From contig JBMHDN010000032.1 of the NCBI GenBank assembly GCA_049889355.1, positions 143,354 to 207,353 on the forward strand: a stretch of 64,000 nucleotides of DNA. The letters are read 5' to 3'. The stretch comes from JBMHDN01 sp049889355. Lineage in GTDB: Bacteria > Pseudomonadota > Alphaproteobacteria > Puniceispirillales > Puniceispirillaceae. The notes under the pieces were generated by a model, which was given only the letters and a program-made list of their open reading frames with translations, had not been told where the DNA came from and made no database searches. Position numbers and translations under genes: made by a program. This document shows, in pieces, positions 8,840 through 18,246 of this stretch (positions are counted from its first letter, which is position 1; each line of letters opens with the position of its first letter).

Positions 8840-10009
8840 ATGACTACCTCGAACCTAAACACAACGATTATCTATAAAAATCCACGCCCTTTGATGGGTA
8901 TGGGTATTTTCTTGCTCGCTTGTGTTCTTATCTGGCAGCCAAGCGTGCCGTTGCTGAATTTGGTGGCAGAGACGATTTCTGAAGCCTATCTGGCGGTCAG
9001 CACCTTTGTAGCTGGCACCTTGTTCTTGTTTTATGGGGTTGAGCGCATATTGCGCGTGGATTTAAGCGAACGCATGGCAAAGGCCGGTATCTGGCAGGTA
9101 CCCATTGCGGCATTGCTGGGCGCCCTACCTGGTTGTGGCGGCGCTATTATTGTTGTTACCCGCTATACAACAGGAAAGCTCAGCTTTGGGGCGGTGCTCG
9201 CTGTTCTGACAGCAACCATGGGGGATGCAGCTTTTCTGCTGATCGCCAAAGAGCCCTTTACTGGTGCGATGGTTCTGGTCATGGGCTTTGTTGTTGGCAC
9301 GCTTACCGGATGGCTCGTCGATAAAGTTCACGGCACCGAATTTTTGCGCCCAAATCCACCAAAGCCAGCTTCAGAAGGGGCAGAGGTGCGAACTGAAAAG
9401 CAGGCCTTCAATCCGTTCATGGAAAAACTGTGGCTGATGCTATTCATCCCAGGCTTGTGTTTTGGTGTAGCAGGCGCATTTCAGATTGATGTTGATGCGC
9501 TGCTGGCCAATAGCATGATCGACCGCCCAGCAACCTTGCTTGGTTTTGCAAGCGGGATTTTATGTCTGACCATGTGGCTGGTGCCGCGTTTCATGCCACA
9601 GATGGCCGGCTTTCAATCTGGTGAAGACAGCTATCTGCGCAGGGTGATGACGGATACAAACTTTGTCACCAGCTGGGTTGTTGCTGCCTTTTTGTTATTT
9701 GAAATCAGTGTGTTTGTTTTCAACATTGATATATCCCTGATGTTTAAAGGATTGGCGCTTTGGGTGCCTTTGGCTGCTATTTTAATCGGCTTCATCCCAG
9801 GATGTGGCCCGCAAATTGTGGTCACCAGCCTCTATCTGGCAGGGGCCATTCCGCTATCAGCCCAACTGGCTAATGCGATCAGCAATGATGGTGATGCGCT
9901 ATTCCCAGCCATTGCGCTTGCCCCAAAGGCCGCAATTGTCGCAACCCTCTATTCAGCTGTGCCGGCACTTGTTATAGGATATGGGTGGTATTTTATGATT
10001 GGCAGCTGA
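8840..10009 (+). CDS. Putative 10-helix metal exporter (ArsP_2 / putative manganese transporter family)
   Basis: This is a 389-aa membrane protein with about ten hydrophobic helices. It contains two related halves, each with a PGCG loop: [18 protein letters not shown] at about residue 95 and [18 protein letters not shown] at about residue 320. Each loop is followed about 30 residues later by an acidic pair in a helix (TMGDAAFLL and NDGDALFPA). This is the layout of the family annotated as putative 10TM heavy-metal exporter or putative manganese transporter. The metal is an inference from the family. The ATG at 8840 lacks a strong ribosome-binding site. The 3' end lies 14 bp before the methylmalonyl-CoA mutase start, so the two may be co-transcribed. 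Confidence 0.7.
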   Translation: MTTSNLNTTIIYKNPRPLMGMGIFLLACVLIWQPSVPLLNLVAETISEAYLAVSTFVAGTLFLFYGVERILRVDLSERMAKAGIWQVPIAALLGALPGCGGAIIVVTRYTTGKLSFGAVLAVLTATMGDAAFLLIAKEPFTGAMVLVMGFVVGTLTGWLVDKVHGTEFLRPNPPKPASEGAEVRTEKQAFNPFMEKLWLMLFIPGLCFGVAGAFQIDVDALLANSMIDRPATLLGFASGILCLTMWLVPRFMPQMAGFQSGEDSYLRRVMTDTNFVTSWVVAAFLLFEISVFVFNIDISLMFKGLALWVPLAAILIGFIPGCGPQIVVTSLYLAGAIPLSAQLANAISNDGDALFPAIALAPKAAIVATLYSAVPALVIGYGWYFMIGS

Positions 10010-10023
10010 GGGGGCAAGAGGCC

Positions 10024-12213
10024 ATGTCTGACAAATCATCCTCTAAAAACTGGGAAGAATGGGCAGATATCGCCAGCGGTGAATATAAAACACCTGCTGA
10101 GGAAAAGATCAAAACCAGCCCGGATGGTTTGGAAATTCGCCCCTTTTACAGCGCAGATGATTTGGCCGATTTGGGCCATCTGAACAGCCTGCCTGGCGAA
10201 GCACCTTTTACACGCGGCCCGAAAGCCACCATGTATACAGGTCGTCCCTGGACGGTACGTCAATATGCTGGTTTTTCAACCGCTGAAGAATCCAATGCTT
10301 TTTATCGGCGCAATCTGGCTGCCGGTCAGCGCGGCCTGTCAGTGGCGTTCGATCTCGCCACCCATCGCGGTTATGATTCAGACCATCCGCGGGTCGTAGG
10401 TGATGTGGGAAAGGCCGGTGTGGCGATTGACACCGTTGAGGATATGAAAATCCTGTTTGACCAGATCCCGCTTGATGAAATGTCAGTATCCATGACGATG
10501 AATGGCGCGGTTCTGCCCGTTTTAGCAGGCTACATCGTTGCCGCTGAGGAACAGGGTGTCCCGCAAGCTAAGCTGTCAGGCACCATTCAAAATGATATTT
10601 TGAAAGAATTTATGGTGCGCAACACCTATATCTATCCGCCTGCCCCGTCTATGCGGATTGTCTCAGATATTATTGCCCATACGATGGCCGAAATGCCGAA
10701 ATTCAATTCTATTTCGATTTCCGGCTATCATATGCAAGAAGCCGGTGCCAATCTGGTTCAAGAACTGGCCTTTACGCTGGCAGACGGCCTAGAATATGTG
10801 CGGGTGGCCTCTGAGCGTGGTTTGGATGTGGATAAATTTGCCCCACGTTTGAGCTTCTTTTTTGCGATTGGGATGAATTTCTTTGCTGAAGCCGCGAAAT
10901 TGCGTGCGGCCAGGACTCTCTGGTCTAGATGGATGGAAAAACTCTTCCAGCCTGATGATCAGCGTAGCCTGATGCTCCGCACCCACTGCCAGACATCCGG
11001 GGCCAGCCTAACCGAGCAAGACCCATATAATAACATTATCCGCACCACGATTGAGGCGATGGCAGCTACCCTTGGTGGCACACAATCTCTGCATACCAAC
11101 AGCTTTGATGAAGCCATTGGCCTGCCTACTGATTTTTCAGCCCGTATTGCCCGCAATACCCAGCTGATTTTGCAGCATGAGGCCGGTATCACCGATACTG
11201 TCGACCCGCTGGCTGGCTCTTATTATGTCGAAAATCTCACCGCACAACTGATTGAACAGGCAGATGCGCTGATTGAAAAAGTAATGGGCATGGGCGGGAT
11301 GACAGAGGCGGTTCAGGCCGCCTTCCCAAAGGCTGAAATTGAGAAAGTCGCCACTGCCCGTCAAGCCCGTGTTGATTCTGGTCAGCAGGTGATTGTCGGC
11401 GTGAATAAATTCAAACCAGCAGAAGCCACAAATGTGGAGGTGCTGGAAGTGGATAATAGCGCGGTTCGTGAAGCCCAGATTGCACGTCTCGAAAAAATCA
11501 AATCAACACGTGATCAGGCAGCCTGTGAGGCAGCCCTTCATGCGCTAAAGCAAGCCGCCAGCAGTGATCAAGGCAATTTGCTGGCTTTAAGTGTGGACGC
11601 TATGCGTGCGCGCGCATCAGTTGGTGAGGTATCAGACGCGCTGGAAGCTGCCTTTGGCCGCTATCAGGCCAGCACAAAGGTGGTGCAAAACATCTATGCC
11701 AATGCTTATGGCGATGAAAGCCAGCTGGCCCCGATTGCCACCAGCCTGTCTGACTTCACAGATACCCATGGCGAAACCCCGCTGCTCTATATGGCCAAGC
11801 TAGGTCAGGACGGCCATGATCGCGGCGCAAAGGTGGTGGCGAGTGCTTTTGGTGATTTCGGTCTGGATATCAAAATGGGCACCTTGTTTGAAACCCCAGA
11901 AGAAGCGGTGAAAAATGCCATTTCAGAGGGCGCACATATCATCGGCGTATCCTCTCTGGCGGCCGGCCATAAGACCTTAATCCCTGCTCTCATCCAAGCC
12001 TTAAAAGATCAAGATGCTGAGGACATTGTGGTGATTTGTGGTGGCATCATCCCACATCAGGATTATGCGTTTCTGCGCGATGCTGGTGTGGCCGCGATTT
12101 TTGGCCCTGGCACCCCGGTGACACAAGCAGCCAAGACCACGATTGATGCGACCAATGACCATCTCAAACGGATGCATAATTACCGTCAAGCCAGACTGAA
12201 TAAACAAGGCTGA
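10024..12213 (+). CDS. Methylmalonyl-CoA mutase, B12-dependent
   Basis: The enzyme isomerises (R)-methylmalonyl-CoA to succinyl-CoA, the last step of propionyl-CoA assimilation. The 729-aa chain has the N-terminal TIM-barrel catalytic domain with [22 protein letters not shown] and [18 protein letters not shown]. The C-terminal cobalamin domain carries the base-off signature DGHDRG (residues 596-601; His598 is the cobalt ligand), and the [10 protein letters not shown] and GGIIP segments follow. It is the homodimer-type large subunit, with no small subunit adjacent. The start is the ATG at 10024 (MSDKSS) behind a GGGGGCAAGAGG sequence, although the frame begins at 9985. No epimerase, propionyl-CoA carboxylase, MeaB chaperone or cobalamin riboswitch is visible in the window. 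Confidence 0.96.
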   Translation: MSDKSSSKNWEEWADIASGEYKTPAEEKIKTSPDGLEIRPFYSADDLADLGHLNSLPGEAPFTRGPKATMYTGRPWTVRQYAGFSTAEESNAFYRRNLAAGQRGLSVAFDLATHRGYDSDHPRVVGDVGKAGVAIDTVEDMKILFDQIPLDEMSVSMTMNGAVLPVLAGYIVAAEEQGVPQAKLSGTIQNDILKEFMVRNTYIYPPAPSMRIVSDIIAHTMAEMPKFNSISISGYHMQEAGANLVQELAFTLADGLEYVRVASERGLDVDKFAPRLSFFFAIGMNFFAEAAKLRAARTLWSRWMEKLFQPDDQRSLMLRTHCQTSGASLTEQDPYNNIIRTTIEAMAATLGGTQSLHTNSFDEAIGLPTDFSARIARNTQLILQHEAGITDTVDPLAGSYYVENLTAQLIEQADALIEKVMGMGGMTEAVQAAFPKAEIEKVATARQARVDSGQQVIVGVNKFKPAEATNVEVLEVDNSAVREAQIARLEKIKSTRDQAACEAALHALKQAASSDQGNLLALSVDAMRARASVGEVSDALEAAFGRYQASTKVVQNIYANAYGDESQLAPIATSLSDFTDTHGETPLLYMAKLGQDGHDRGAKVVASAFGDFGLDIKMGTLFETPEEAVKNAISEGAHIIGVSSLAAGHKTLIPALIQALKDQDAEDIVVICGGIIPHQDYAFLRDAGVAAIFGPGTPVTQAAKTTIDATNDHLKRMHNYRQARLNKQG

Positions 12214-12224
12214 CTTTGATGCGT

Positions 12225-13661
12225 TTATGCGCTGGGCACCACCTTGCCTGGATTCATAATGTGATGCGGGTCAAGAACGGATTTAATCGCCCGCATCACA
12301 GCGAGCGCGACCGGGTCTTTTAAACGGCTCATCTCTTTTTTCTTGGCCAGCCCAATACCATGTTCTGCACTAAAGCTGCCCTTATGTGCGACCACTAAAT
12401 CATCCACAATATGGACAATCTGGGCTCTGAGTGCTTCATCTGGGAAGGCTTCATCATCTGCAGCCAGCACATTGAGATGCAGATTGCCATCGCCCAGATG
12501 TGAGAGCGGTGAAAGCCGCACGCCTGGCACAATCGGCTCCAGCTTAGTGATACAATCTTCTAAAAATGCCTCTATACCAGAAAGCGGCAGGGCGACATCA
12601 AGCGTAACACCTTGTGGAATAATCATCACCAAAGCCGCAGATTCGCGCAAATGCCACATATCATAACGCTGTTGCTCATTCTGAGCGACGACCGCGTCAA
12701 AAATCTGACCCTCTTCAAGTGCCGCGCCGAGCAAATTTTCTAATTCTGCGGTGATCACTGATTTGCCATCTGAACCGATAGCGGCGCGTGCTTCTTCAGG
12801 TGTGGCAATTTCCATCAAGACACTAAAGCGCGGCGGATTTTCAAAAGGCTGTTTGAGAAGTGGGAGCTTTTCAGCATATTGACGCATCAAAATATCAGGC
12901 ATCAGCTCAAAAGCTTCGACCGCGCCGCCTGTGGCCCGCTGCATCCGGTTCAGCACCGCGAGCGCATCTGAAATACTGTTTAAGGCCAAAAAGGCGGTGG
13001 CACGTGCCTTTGGCATCGGCACCATCTTGAGGCTCGCAGCTGTGATGATACCCAGCGTGCCTTCTGCACCGATAAACAGGTTTTTCAGATCATAGCCTGT
13101 GTTGTTTTTGCGCAGGCCAGAGAGCAGGTTTAAAATCCGGCCATCTGGCAAAACCACCTCTAAACCTAAGCATAAATCACGCGTATTGCCATAGCGCAGC
13201 ACATTACTGCCGCCGGCATTGGTCGAGAGATTGCCGCCAATCATACAATTGCCGCGCGCCCCAAAATAAAGTGGGAAAAAGAGATCAGCTTCTTCTGCCT
13301 GTTTGTGTAATTCTTCTAAAATACAGCCTGCCTCGACTTCCATGGTCATCGCAGCCGCATCAAAATGGCGTATCTGTTTCATCCGCTCTAGGGATAGGAT
13401 AATCGCCTTATCCATACCGCTGGTGGTCGCCCCGCCACATAGACCGGTATTGCCGCCCATTGGCACAACAGGCACTTTATGTTCATGCGCCCAGCGCATA
13501 ATCGCAGACACCTCAGCGGTGGAAGATGGACGCAAAACAGCTTCAGCCTGGCTTTCAAACATGCCTGTCCAGTCTGTTATATAGCGCGCAATATCATCCT
13601 CAGACGCACACAGGAGCGCTGCCTCATCTAATCCATCAAGTGTTTGCAAAGCATCAAGCAT
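12225..13661 (-). CDS. FAD-binding oxidase, GlcD / D-2-hydroxyacid dehydrogenase type
   Basis: This is a 478-aa flavoprotein of the VAO/PCMH superfamily that oxidises D-2-hydroxyacids such as D-lactate, glycolate or D-2-hydroxyglutarate. FAD-binding motifs include VPVVPMGGNTGLCGGA and GNLSTNAGGSNVLRYGNTRD, with the covalent or near-covalent FAD region LFIGAEGTLGIIT. The C-terminal oxidase domain has LSHLGDGNLHLNVL and the FSAEHGIGLAKK motif with the conserved histidine. Close homologues in alphaproteobacteria are annotated D-2-hydroxyglutarate dehydrogenase-like; the substrate is not fixed by sequence. It is convergent with the mutase gene, with 11 bp between stops. Confidence 0.88.
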   Translation of the reverse strand: MLDALQTLDGLDEAALLCASEDDIARYITDWTGMFESQAEAVLRPSSTAEVSAIMRWAHEHKVPVVPMGGNTGLCGGATTSGMDKAIILSLERMKQIRHFDAAAMTMEVEAGCILEELHKQAEEADLFFPLYFGARGNCMIGGNLSTNAGGSNVLRYGNTRDLCLGLEVVLPDGRILNLLSGLRKNNTGYDLKNLFIGAEGTLGIITAASLKMVPMPKARATAFLALNSISDALAVLNRMQRATGGAVEAFELMPDILMRQYAEKLPLLKQPFENPPRFSVLMEIATPEEARAAIGSDGKSVITAELENLLGAALEEGQIFDAVVAQNEQQRYDMWHLRESAALVMIIPQGVTLDVALPLSGIEAFLEDCITKLEPIVPGVRLSPLSHLGDGNLHLNVLAADDEAFPDEALRAQIVHIVDDLVVAHKGSFSAEHGIGLAKKKEMSRLKDPVALAVMRAIKSVLDPHHIMNPGKVVPSA

Positions 13662-13851
13662 AACCTACCCTTGCCTTTTTTATTCTGTGCCATGACCTAT
13701 CATTGAGGGGAGATGGCCAGTTTTTCAAGGCAAAAGCAACATAGCTGTATCAAGCAGCGGTAAAAATGGATACTGGCAATCGGTTTTCTAGCTGTTAAGC
13801 TAGGATACCAACGGTGCTGTGACATGCCGATTTGATGAGGGAGACTGTTCT

Positions 13852-15015
13852 ATGATGCGTCTTTATTTTGTTTTTACATCACTTTTTCGCATCTGCTTTC
13901 TAGCAGTTATGCTTTGTTTTTCATCCTCTGCCTTTGCCGCTATTACCTTGCGGCTTGAAGATGGGGTTTCCTTACAATTCTCATCAGGTGATTTTGACAT
14001 TCAACGCTATACAGGCGAAATGCGCGATGTGGTGCTGTTTCAAGATGACCAAATGGTCGCCGAAGCTGATTTTGTGAAAATGCAGACAAGCGGCGAATTT
14101 GAGACTGCTTCTTTTGTGATTGATGATCTGGTTGTTGAAAATCTGCAGCTCTATCCAACAGATGGCTCTGAACTGATCGTAAAATCCATTACTGCACAAG
14201 ATCTGCCCCTTGGCCTGATAGCCGGCGCGCCTGGCACAGCAGATGATCTGGCTGGCATGAATTGGGATCAGGCTTTTTTCAAAATTGATGAGATGCTGTA
14301 TCTAGATGCCCCGGCTGGCTTTGGCGCCGAAATCGCCTCTATTGGGTTGCGCGATATTGGTATTCTGCAACTCGCCGCTGGCACCAGCCTGCTGGAAAAA
14401 ATACGCCTTGAAATGCCGATGATGCGGATTGTCCCGCTGGGGCGCTCACCAGCGGCCACAGAGTTTGAAACCTGGCTTTCACGCCTTGGACGTGATGATC
14501 TGATCATTCAGTTGAACACCCAGACCAATATGCGTGAACAGGCTGATATTTTGCGCCAGATTACCGGTTTTGAGCTGGCTTTATCTGGCCTTGGCGAGAT
14601 TTATTTTGATATTGAAATCGGCGTGCCCACGCCCCTTTATGAAGCGGCGATGATGCAGGTTGCCACAGGTGAAGCAGAAGAAGAAATGTTGGGCATGTTA
14701 TTCAGTGCCGCAACGTTGCATGGCGCACGCCTCGATATAGCAGATGGTGGGGCGTTGGCCTTAATCGACCAATCACCAGAGATGCCAGAGAGATCAGCCC
14801 TGGCTCAAGAAGCCGGCTTTTTACTGACCAGCTTCTTGCCGCAATATGGGCCTGAACTCGCCGCCACATTAGGCCAGTTCATTGAACAGGGTGGCAGCTT
14901 ACAGCTGACCATTGTCCCGCAAATGGCAATGCCCTTTGAAGCGATGCTAGGCTTTTTATTCTTGCCGGATTTGGCAATCGAACAGTTGGGTATCAGCCTG
15001 ACCCATCAACCTTGA
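13852..15015 (+). CDS. Exported protein of unknown function
   Basis: I do not recognise the family. The 387-aa product starts at MMRLYFVF (ATG at 13852 with GAGGGA upstream). It has a typical Sec signal peptide: a hydrophobic run FLAVMLCFSSSAFA with likely cleavage after AFA at about residue 28. The mature protein is acidic and looks beta-rich in its first half (ITLRLEDGVSLQFSSGDFDIQRY), with helical segments later (LAQEAGFLLTSFL, LAATLGQFIEQGG). One long hydrophobic C-terminal stretch (FEAMLGFLFLPDLAIEQLGI) is not a convincing membrane anchor. A periplasmic role is inferred from the signal only. It is flanked by a convergent htpG and a divergent oxidase gene, so it is monocistronic. Confidence 0.7.
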   Translation: MMRLYFVFTSLFRICFLAVMLCFSSSAFAAITLRLEDGVSLQFSSGDFDIQRYTGEMRDVVLFQDDQMVAEADFVKMQTSGEFETASFVIDDLVVENLQLYPTDGSELIVKSITAQDLPLGLIAGAPGTADDLAGMNWDQAFFKIDEMLYLDAPAGFGAEIASIGLRDIGILQLAAGTSLLEKIRLEMPMMRIVPLGRSPAATEFETWLSRLGRDDLIIQLNTQTNMREQADILRQITGFELALSGLGEIYFDIEIGVPTPLYEAAMMQVATGEAEEEMLGMLFSAATLHGARLDIADGGALALIDQSPEMPERSALAQEAGFLLTSFLPQYGPELAATLGQFIEQGGSLQLTIVPQMAMPFEAMLGFLFLPDLAIEQLGISLTHQP

Positions 15016-15059
15016 GGCAGATAAAAGCCAGGCTATCCTATGCAGAATTTATATGATGG

Positions 15060-16937
15060 CTAGCTGAACAGCCGGCCAAGTACCCGCGTCATGCGCGCCG
15101 CAAAAGCGGCTGCATCGGCTGGTGCTTTGCCTTCTAAGATGCGCGCCTGATCAAAGACCAGCTGAGCTGCATCTTCTAACATCATATCTGAGGCGTTAGT
15201 CTTAGCAGTTTCATTCAGGCTTTTGATCAGCGCATGCGTGGCGTTGATTTCAAGAATCCGCGGCGTGCCGGTGAAATTCTTGTCATGCGCACGCATCAGC
15301 CGTTCCATCTGAACATCCATGCCATTTTCATCTGCCACCAAGCAGGCTGGACTATCTGTTAAGGTGCCTGATAAGCGCACATCTTTAACCTGATCGCCCA
15401 AAATCGATTTCAACACACTCAGAACTGGCTTGAAATCTGCCTCATCTGGCTTGTCTGTCTCAGCTTCGGTTTCGGTCTTGTCAAATTTATCAAGAGACAC
15501 CGCACCACGGCTGGCTGAGGTGAAGTTCTTTTCTTCAAATTGCGGGATCAATGGTAGCCAGAATTCATCCACCGGGTCGGTCAAGAGCAAGACATCAATA
15601 TCACGTGCCTTAAAGCCTTCCAAATGCGGGCTTGCTTCGGCCTGTTCAACTGATTCAGCTGAGAGATAATAAATCTCATCTTGCCCTTCAGCCATTTGCT
15701 CCAGATAGGTTTTTAAGGAGATAAGCGCACCAGAGCGTGCCGATCTGAACCGGCAAATTTCCAGAATTTTGTCTCTGTTATCGGCATCTTCATATAAGCC
15801 TTCTTTGAGTACTAACCCGAAATTCTCCCAAAAGGCAGTGTAGTCCTCAGGCTTGTTTTCTGCTTGTTTTTTCAATTCACCTAAAACGCGGCGCACCAAG
15901 GCTTTTTTGATTTTCACCACAGATGGATTTTGTTGCAGCATTTCGCGGCTGACATTCAAATCCAGATCAGGTGTATCCACCACACCGCGCACAAAACGCA
16001 GCCAGGCTGGGATCAAATCCTCGCACTCATCAGTGATAAACACCCTGTTGATATAGAGTTGGAGACGTGATTTGCGCTCCATATTGAACAGATCAAAAGG
16101 CCGCTGAGACGGGATGAATAACAGGCTGGTGTAATTCACCAGACCTTCTGTGCGATTATGCAGGCTGAGCATCGGGCTGTCATAGCCTGCGCCGATTTGC
16201 TGATAAAATGCCTCATATTGCGCGTCTGTGATCTCGGACTTATCGCGTGTCCAGAGCGCAGAAGCGGCATTTAGCTGGCGCATTTCTGCACCATCAGGGG
16301 CATAGCGCACCGGATAGGCGATATGGTCAGAATATTTCTTCACCAAATAATCAAGACGCGCTTCATCGGTAAATTCTTTGGCTTCCTTTTTCAGATGTAA
16401 GACAAGGTCTGTCCCTGCCACATCGCGGCTGGCGGGGCTAATCTCATAGCCTGATTTGCCATCAGATGACCAAGTGTGCGCCGCATCACTGTCTGCTTTG
16501 CGCGAAATCACCTCAACCTTGTCTGCGACCATAAAGGCAGAGTAAAAACCAACACCAAATTGCCCGATCAGCGAGAGCGTGCCAGATGCATCCTCTTTTG
16601 ATTCTGCTGATTGGCTGAGTTGCTGGAGAAATTGTTTCGTGCCAGAACGTGCAATGGTACCCAGCTGGTTTTTCATATCTTCTTCGCTGAGGCCAATGCC
16701 GTTATCACGCAAGGTCAGCGTATTTTTATCTGCATCTGGAATGAGGGTAATCGCGCCCTCTTCTTCTGCCAACAAGGCTTGATCTGTGGTCGCTAAATAA
16801 GCGCGCTTATCCAGCGCATCTGAAGCATTTGATATCAACTCGCGCAGGAAAATCTCGCGGTTTGAATAAAGGGCATTGATAACAATATCGAGAATCTGGC
16901 CTGTATCGGCCTCAAAAGCATGCGTCATGGTGCTCAT
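15060..16937 (-). CDS. htpG: Molecular chaperone HtpG (Hsp90 family)
   Basis: This cytosolic ATP-dependent chaperone is 625 aa, the usual length. The GHKL ATPase domain shows FLRELISNASDALDK (catalytic Glu and Asn), LRDNGIGLS, IGQFGVGFYSAFMVAD and, further on, the middle domain with SLLFIPSQRPFDLF and VDTPDLDLNVSREMLQQN. The C-terminal dimerisation domain follows. The ATG at 16937 is preceded by AAAGGA about 10 nt upstream. The gene is divergent from the AlkD-like gene (134 bp), and I see no obvious heat-shock promoter pattern there. Confidence 0.97.
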   Translation of the reverse strand: MSTMTHAFEADTGQILDIVINALYSNREIFLRELISNASDALDKRAYLATTDQALLAEEEGAITLIPDADKNTLTLRDNGIGLSEEDMKNQLGTIARSGTKQFLQQLSQSAESKEDASGTLSLIGQFGVGFYSAFMVADKVEVISRKADSDAAHTWSSDGKSGYEISPASRDVAGTDLVLHLKKEAKEFTDEARLDYLVKKYSDHIAYPVRYAPDGAEMRQLNAASALWTRDKSEITDAQYEAFYQQIGAGYDSPMLSLHNRTEGLVNYTSLLFIPSQRPFDLFNMERKSRLQLYINRVFITDECEDLIPAWLRFVRGVVDTPDLDLNVSREMLQQNPSVVKIKKALVRRVLGELKKQAENKPEDYTAFWENFGLVLKEGLYEDADNRDKILEICRFRSARSGALISLKTYLEQMAEGQDEIYYLSAESVEQAEASPHLEGFKARDIDVLLLTDPVDEFWLPLIPQFEEKNFTSASRGAVSLDKFDKTETEAETDKPDEADFKPVLSVLKSILGDQVKDVRLSGTLTDSPACLVADENGMDVQMERLMRAHDKNFTGTPRILEINATHALIKSLNETAKTNASDMMLEDAAQLVFDQARILEGKAPADAAAFAARMTRVLGRLFS

Positions 16938-17071
16938 ATCTGATTATTCCTTTGATGATTCCATGCAGGCAGATGACCTGTTGAAAAAGATATGCCAGCA
17001 TGTAGGTTAGGTCAGATAAGATTTCAAGAGATGCAAGCCAGCAGAATAGGCAAAACAGGAGAGGGGGTAAG

Positions 17072-17863
17072 ATGGCCGAAAACCATATCTTCAAAAAGCC
17101 TAAACATGCTGACAAATTTTATCATTTGCTTGCTGAAATGCTGGCGGCGCAAGCTGATCCTAAAACAGCAAAATGGTTCACCGATTATCTAAAAGGTGTG
17201 ATCACCTATCGCGGGCTGAAAACACCGATGCTCAAAGGTATTTTAACGGATTTTTTCAGTGCAACCGCGGCAGATAAGCTGCCCGAGGAAACCCAGCTTG
17301 CCCATATCCGCTATTGGCTTGGCAAGCCCATGGCAGAGGATAAGCTTACCGCTTTACTATGGCTGGAAAACTGGATAAAAAAGCAGCTTAAAGAGCCTGA
17401 TCGCCAACCCCATATTGCACAGGCCCTTTCTATGCTGGAAGACGGCTTTCAGTCAGGCGATATTCATGATTGGTCAACCAATGATTGGTGTTGTGTGCGC
17501 GTGCTCGAACTGATCCCGCAAAAAGCACCGAGCTTTGTGCCAAGGCTGATGGGCTGGGCCAAAGCAGAGACGATCTGGCAGAAACGTTCTGGCATTCTGG
17601 CCTTCAAAAAATCAGCTAAATCTGGTGCCTATCACACTGAAATTGAGACATTAATCAGTTTACTTCTACCAAGTGATGAACGGTTTGTGCAAACAGCGAT
17701 AGGCTGGGTTTTAGCCGATGCCTCACGCAAATATCCAGATTGGGCAGCACAGCAATTTGACATTTATTTTGATCAGTTAAGCCATGAAGTGATTGTACGT
17801 CATGCCAAATATCTGCCAGATTATGACCAGTTAAAACAGCGAAGCAGAGAGCGCCGAAGATGA
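17072..17863 (+). CDS. DNA alkylation repair protein (AlkD-like HEAT-repeat family)
   Basis: This is a 263-aa all-helical protein of the DNA alkylation repair / AlkD family, glycosylases that remove bulky or positively charged alkylated bases without base flipping. Family features are the FxGVPTPxxR-like segment (YRGLKTPMLKGILTDFF), the DWSTNDWCCVRVLELI segment, and WQKRSGILAFKK, resembling the WxRR(A)AIV motif of AlkD. The C-terminal QTAIGWVLADASRKYPDW matches the family's usual KAIGWALRE segment. The next gene starts within its stop codon (ATGA), so the pair is coupled. Confidence 0.82.
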   Translation: MAENHIFKKPKHADKFYHLLAEMLAAQADPKTAKWFTDYLKGVITYRGLKTPMLKGILTDFFSATAADKLPEETQLAHIRYWLGKPMAEDKLTALLWLENWIKKQLKEPDRQPHIAQALSMLEDGFQSGDIHDWSTNDWCCVRVLELIPQKAPSFVPRLMGWAKAETIWQKRSGILAFKKSAKSGAYHTEIETLISLLLPSDERFVQTAIGWVLADASRKYPDWAAQQFDIYFDQLSHEVIVRHAKYLPDYDQLKQRSRERRR

Positions 17864-18246
17864 TTTATAAAATAGCCTCACGCACAGAATGGCAAGCAGC
17901 CGAAGAAGCTGGCCAGTTTGATGGATCAGCAGTTGATCTCGCAGATGGCTTTATCCATTTTTCAACCGCCGAGCAGATGAAAGAGACCGCCGCCAAGCAT
18001 TTTTCCGGCCAGTCTGATTTGTTGCTCATTGCGATAGATGACAGCCAGCTTGACATCATCTGGGAGCCTTCGCGTGGCGGCGCCCTCTTCCCGCATCTCT
18101 ACCAGCCTCTGCCGCTCAGCGCTGTTGCCCAAAGCTGGCCTCTGCCGCTCGGCCCAGATGGGGTGCATCAATTCCCAGATGAGTCTGTTCTGCGCCTAGC
18201 GCACATCGTCTTTTCGATAAAAAACCGAGAGCAATCCCGCAAGTAA
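17860..18246 (+). CDS. DUF952 domain protein
   Basis: This 128-aa soluble protein belongs to the DUF952 family, recognisable from MIYKIASRTEWQAAEEAGQFDGSAVDLADGFIHFSTAEQ and the later WEPSRGGALFPHLYQPLPLSAV. The fold of the family is known to be small and ADP-ribosyltransferase-like, but no activity is established for it. It overlaps the AlkD-like gene by 4 bp and is likely translated with it. The last 51 bp overlap the 3' end of the convergent MFS gene; residues past about 110 are therefore constrained by two reading frames. Confidence 0.8.
   Translation: MIYKIASRTEWQAAEEAGQFDGSAVDLADGFIHFSTAEQMKETAAKHFSGQSDLLLIAIDDSQLDIIWEPSRGGALFPHLYQPLPLSAVAQSWPLPLGPDGVHQFPDESVLRLAHIVFSIKNREQSRK

Noticed and set aside
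10024..12213. Cobalamin riboswitch before the B12-dependent mutase
   Set aside because: Only 14 bp separate the mutase from the upstream gene, and I see no B12-box-like structure before that gene either.
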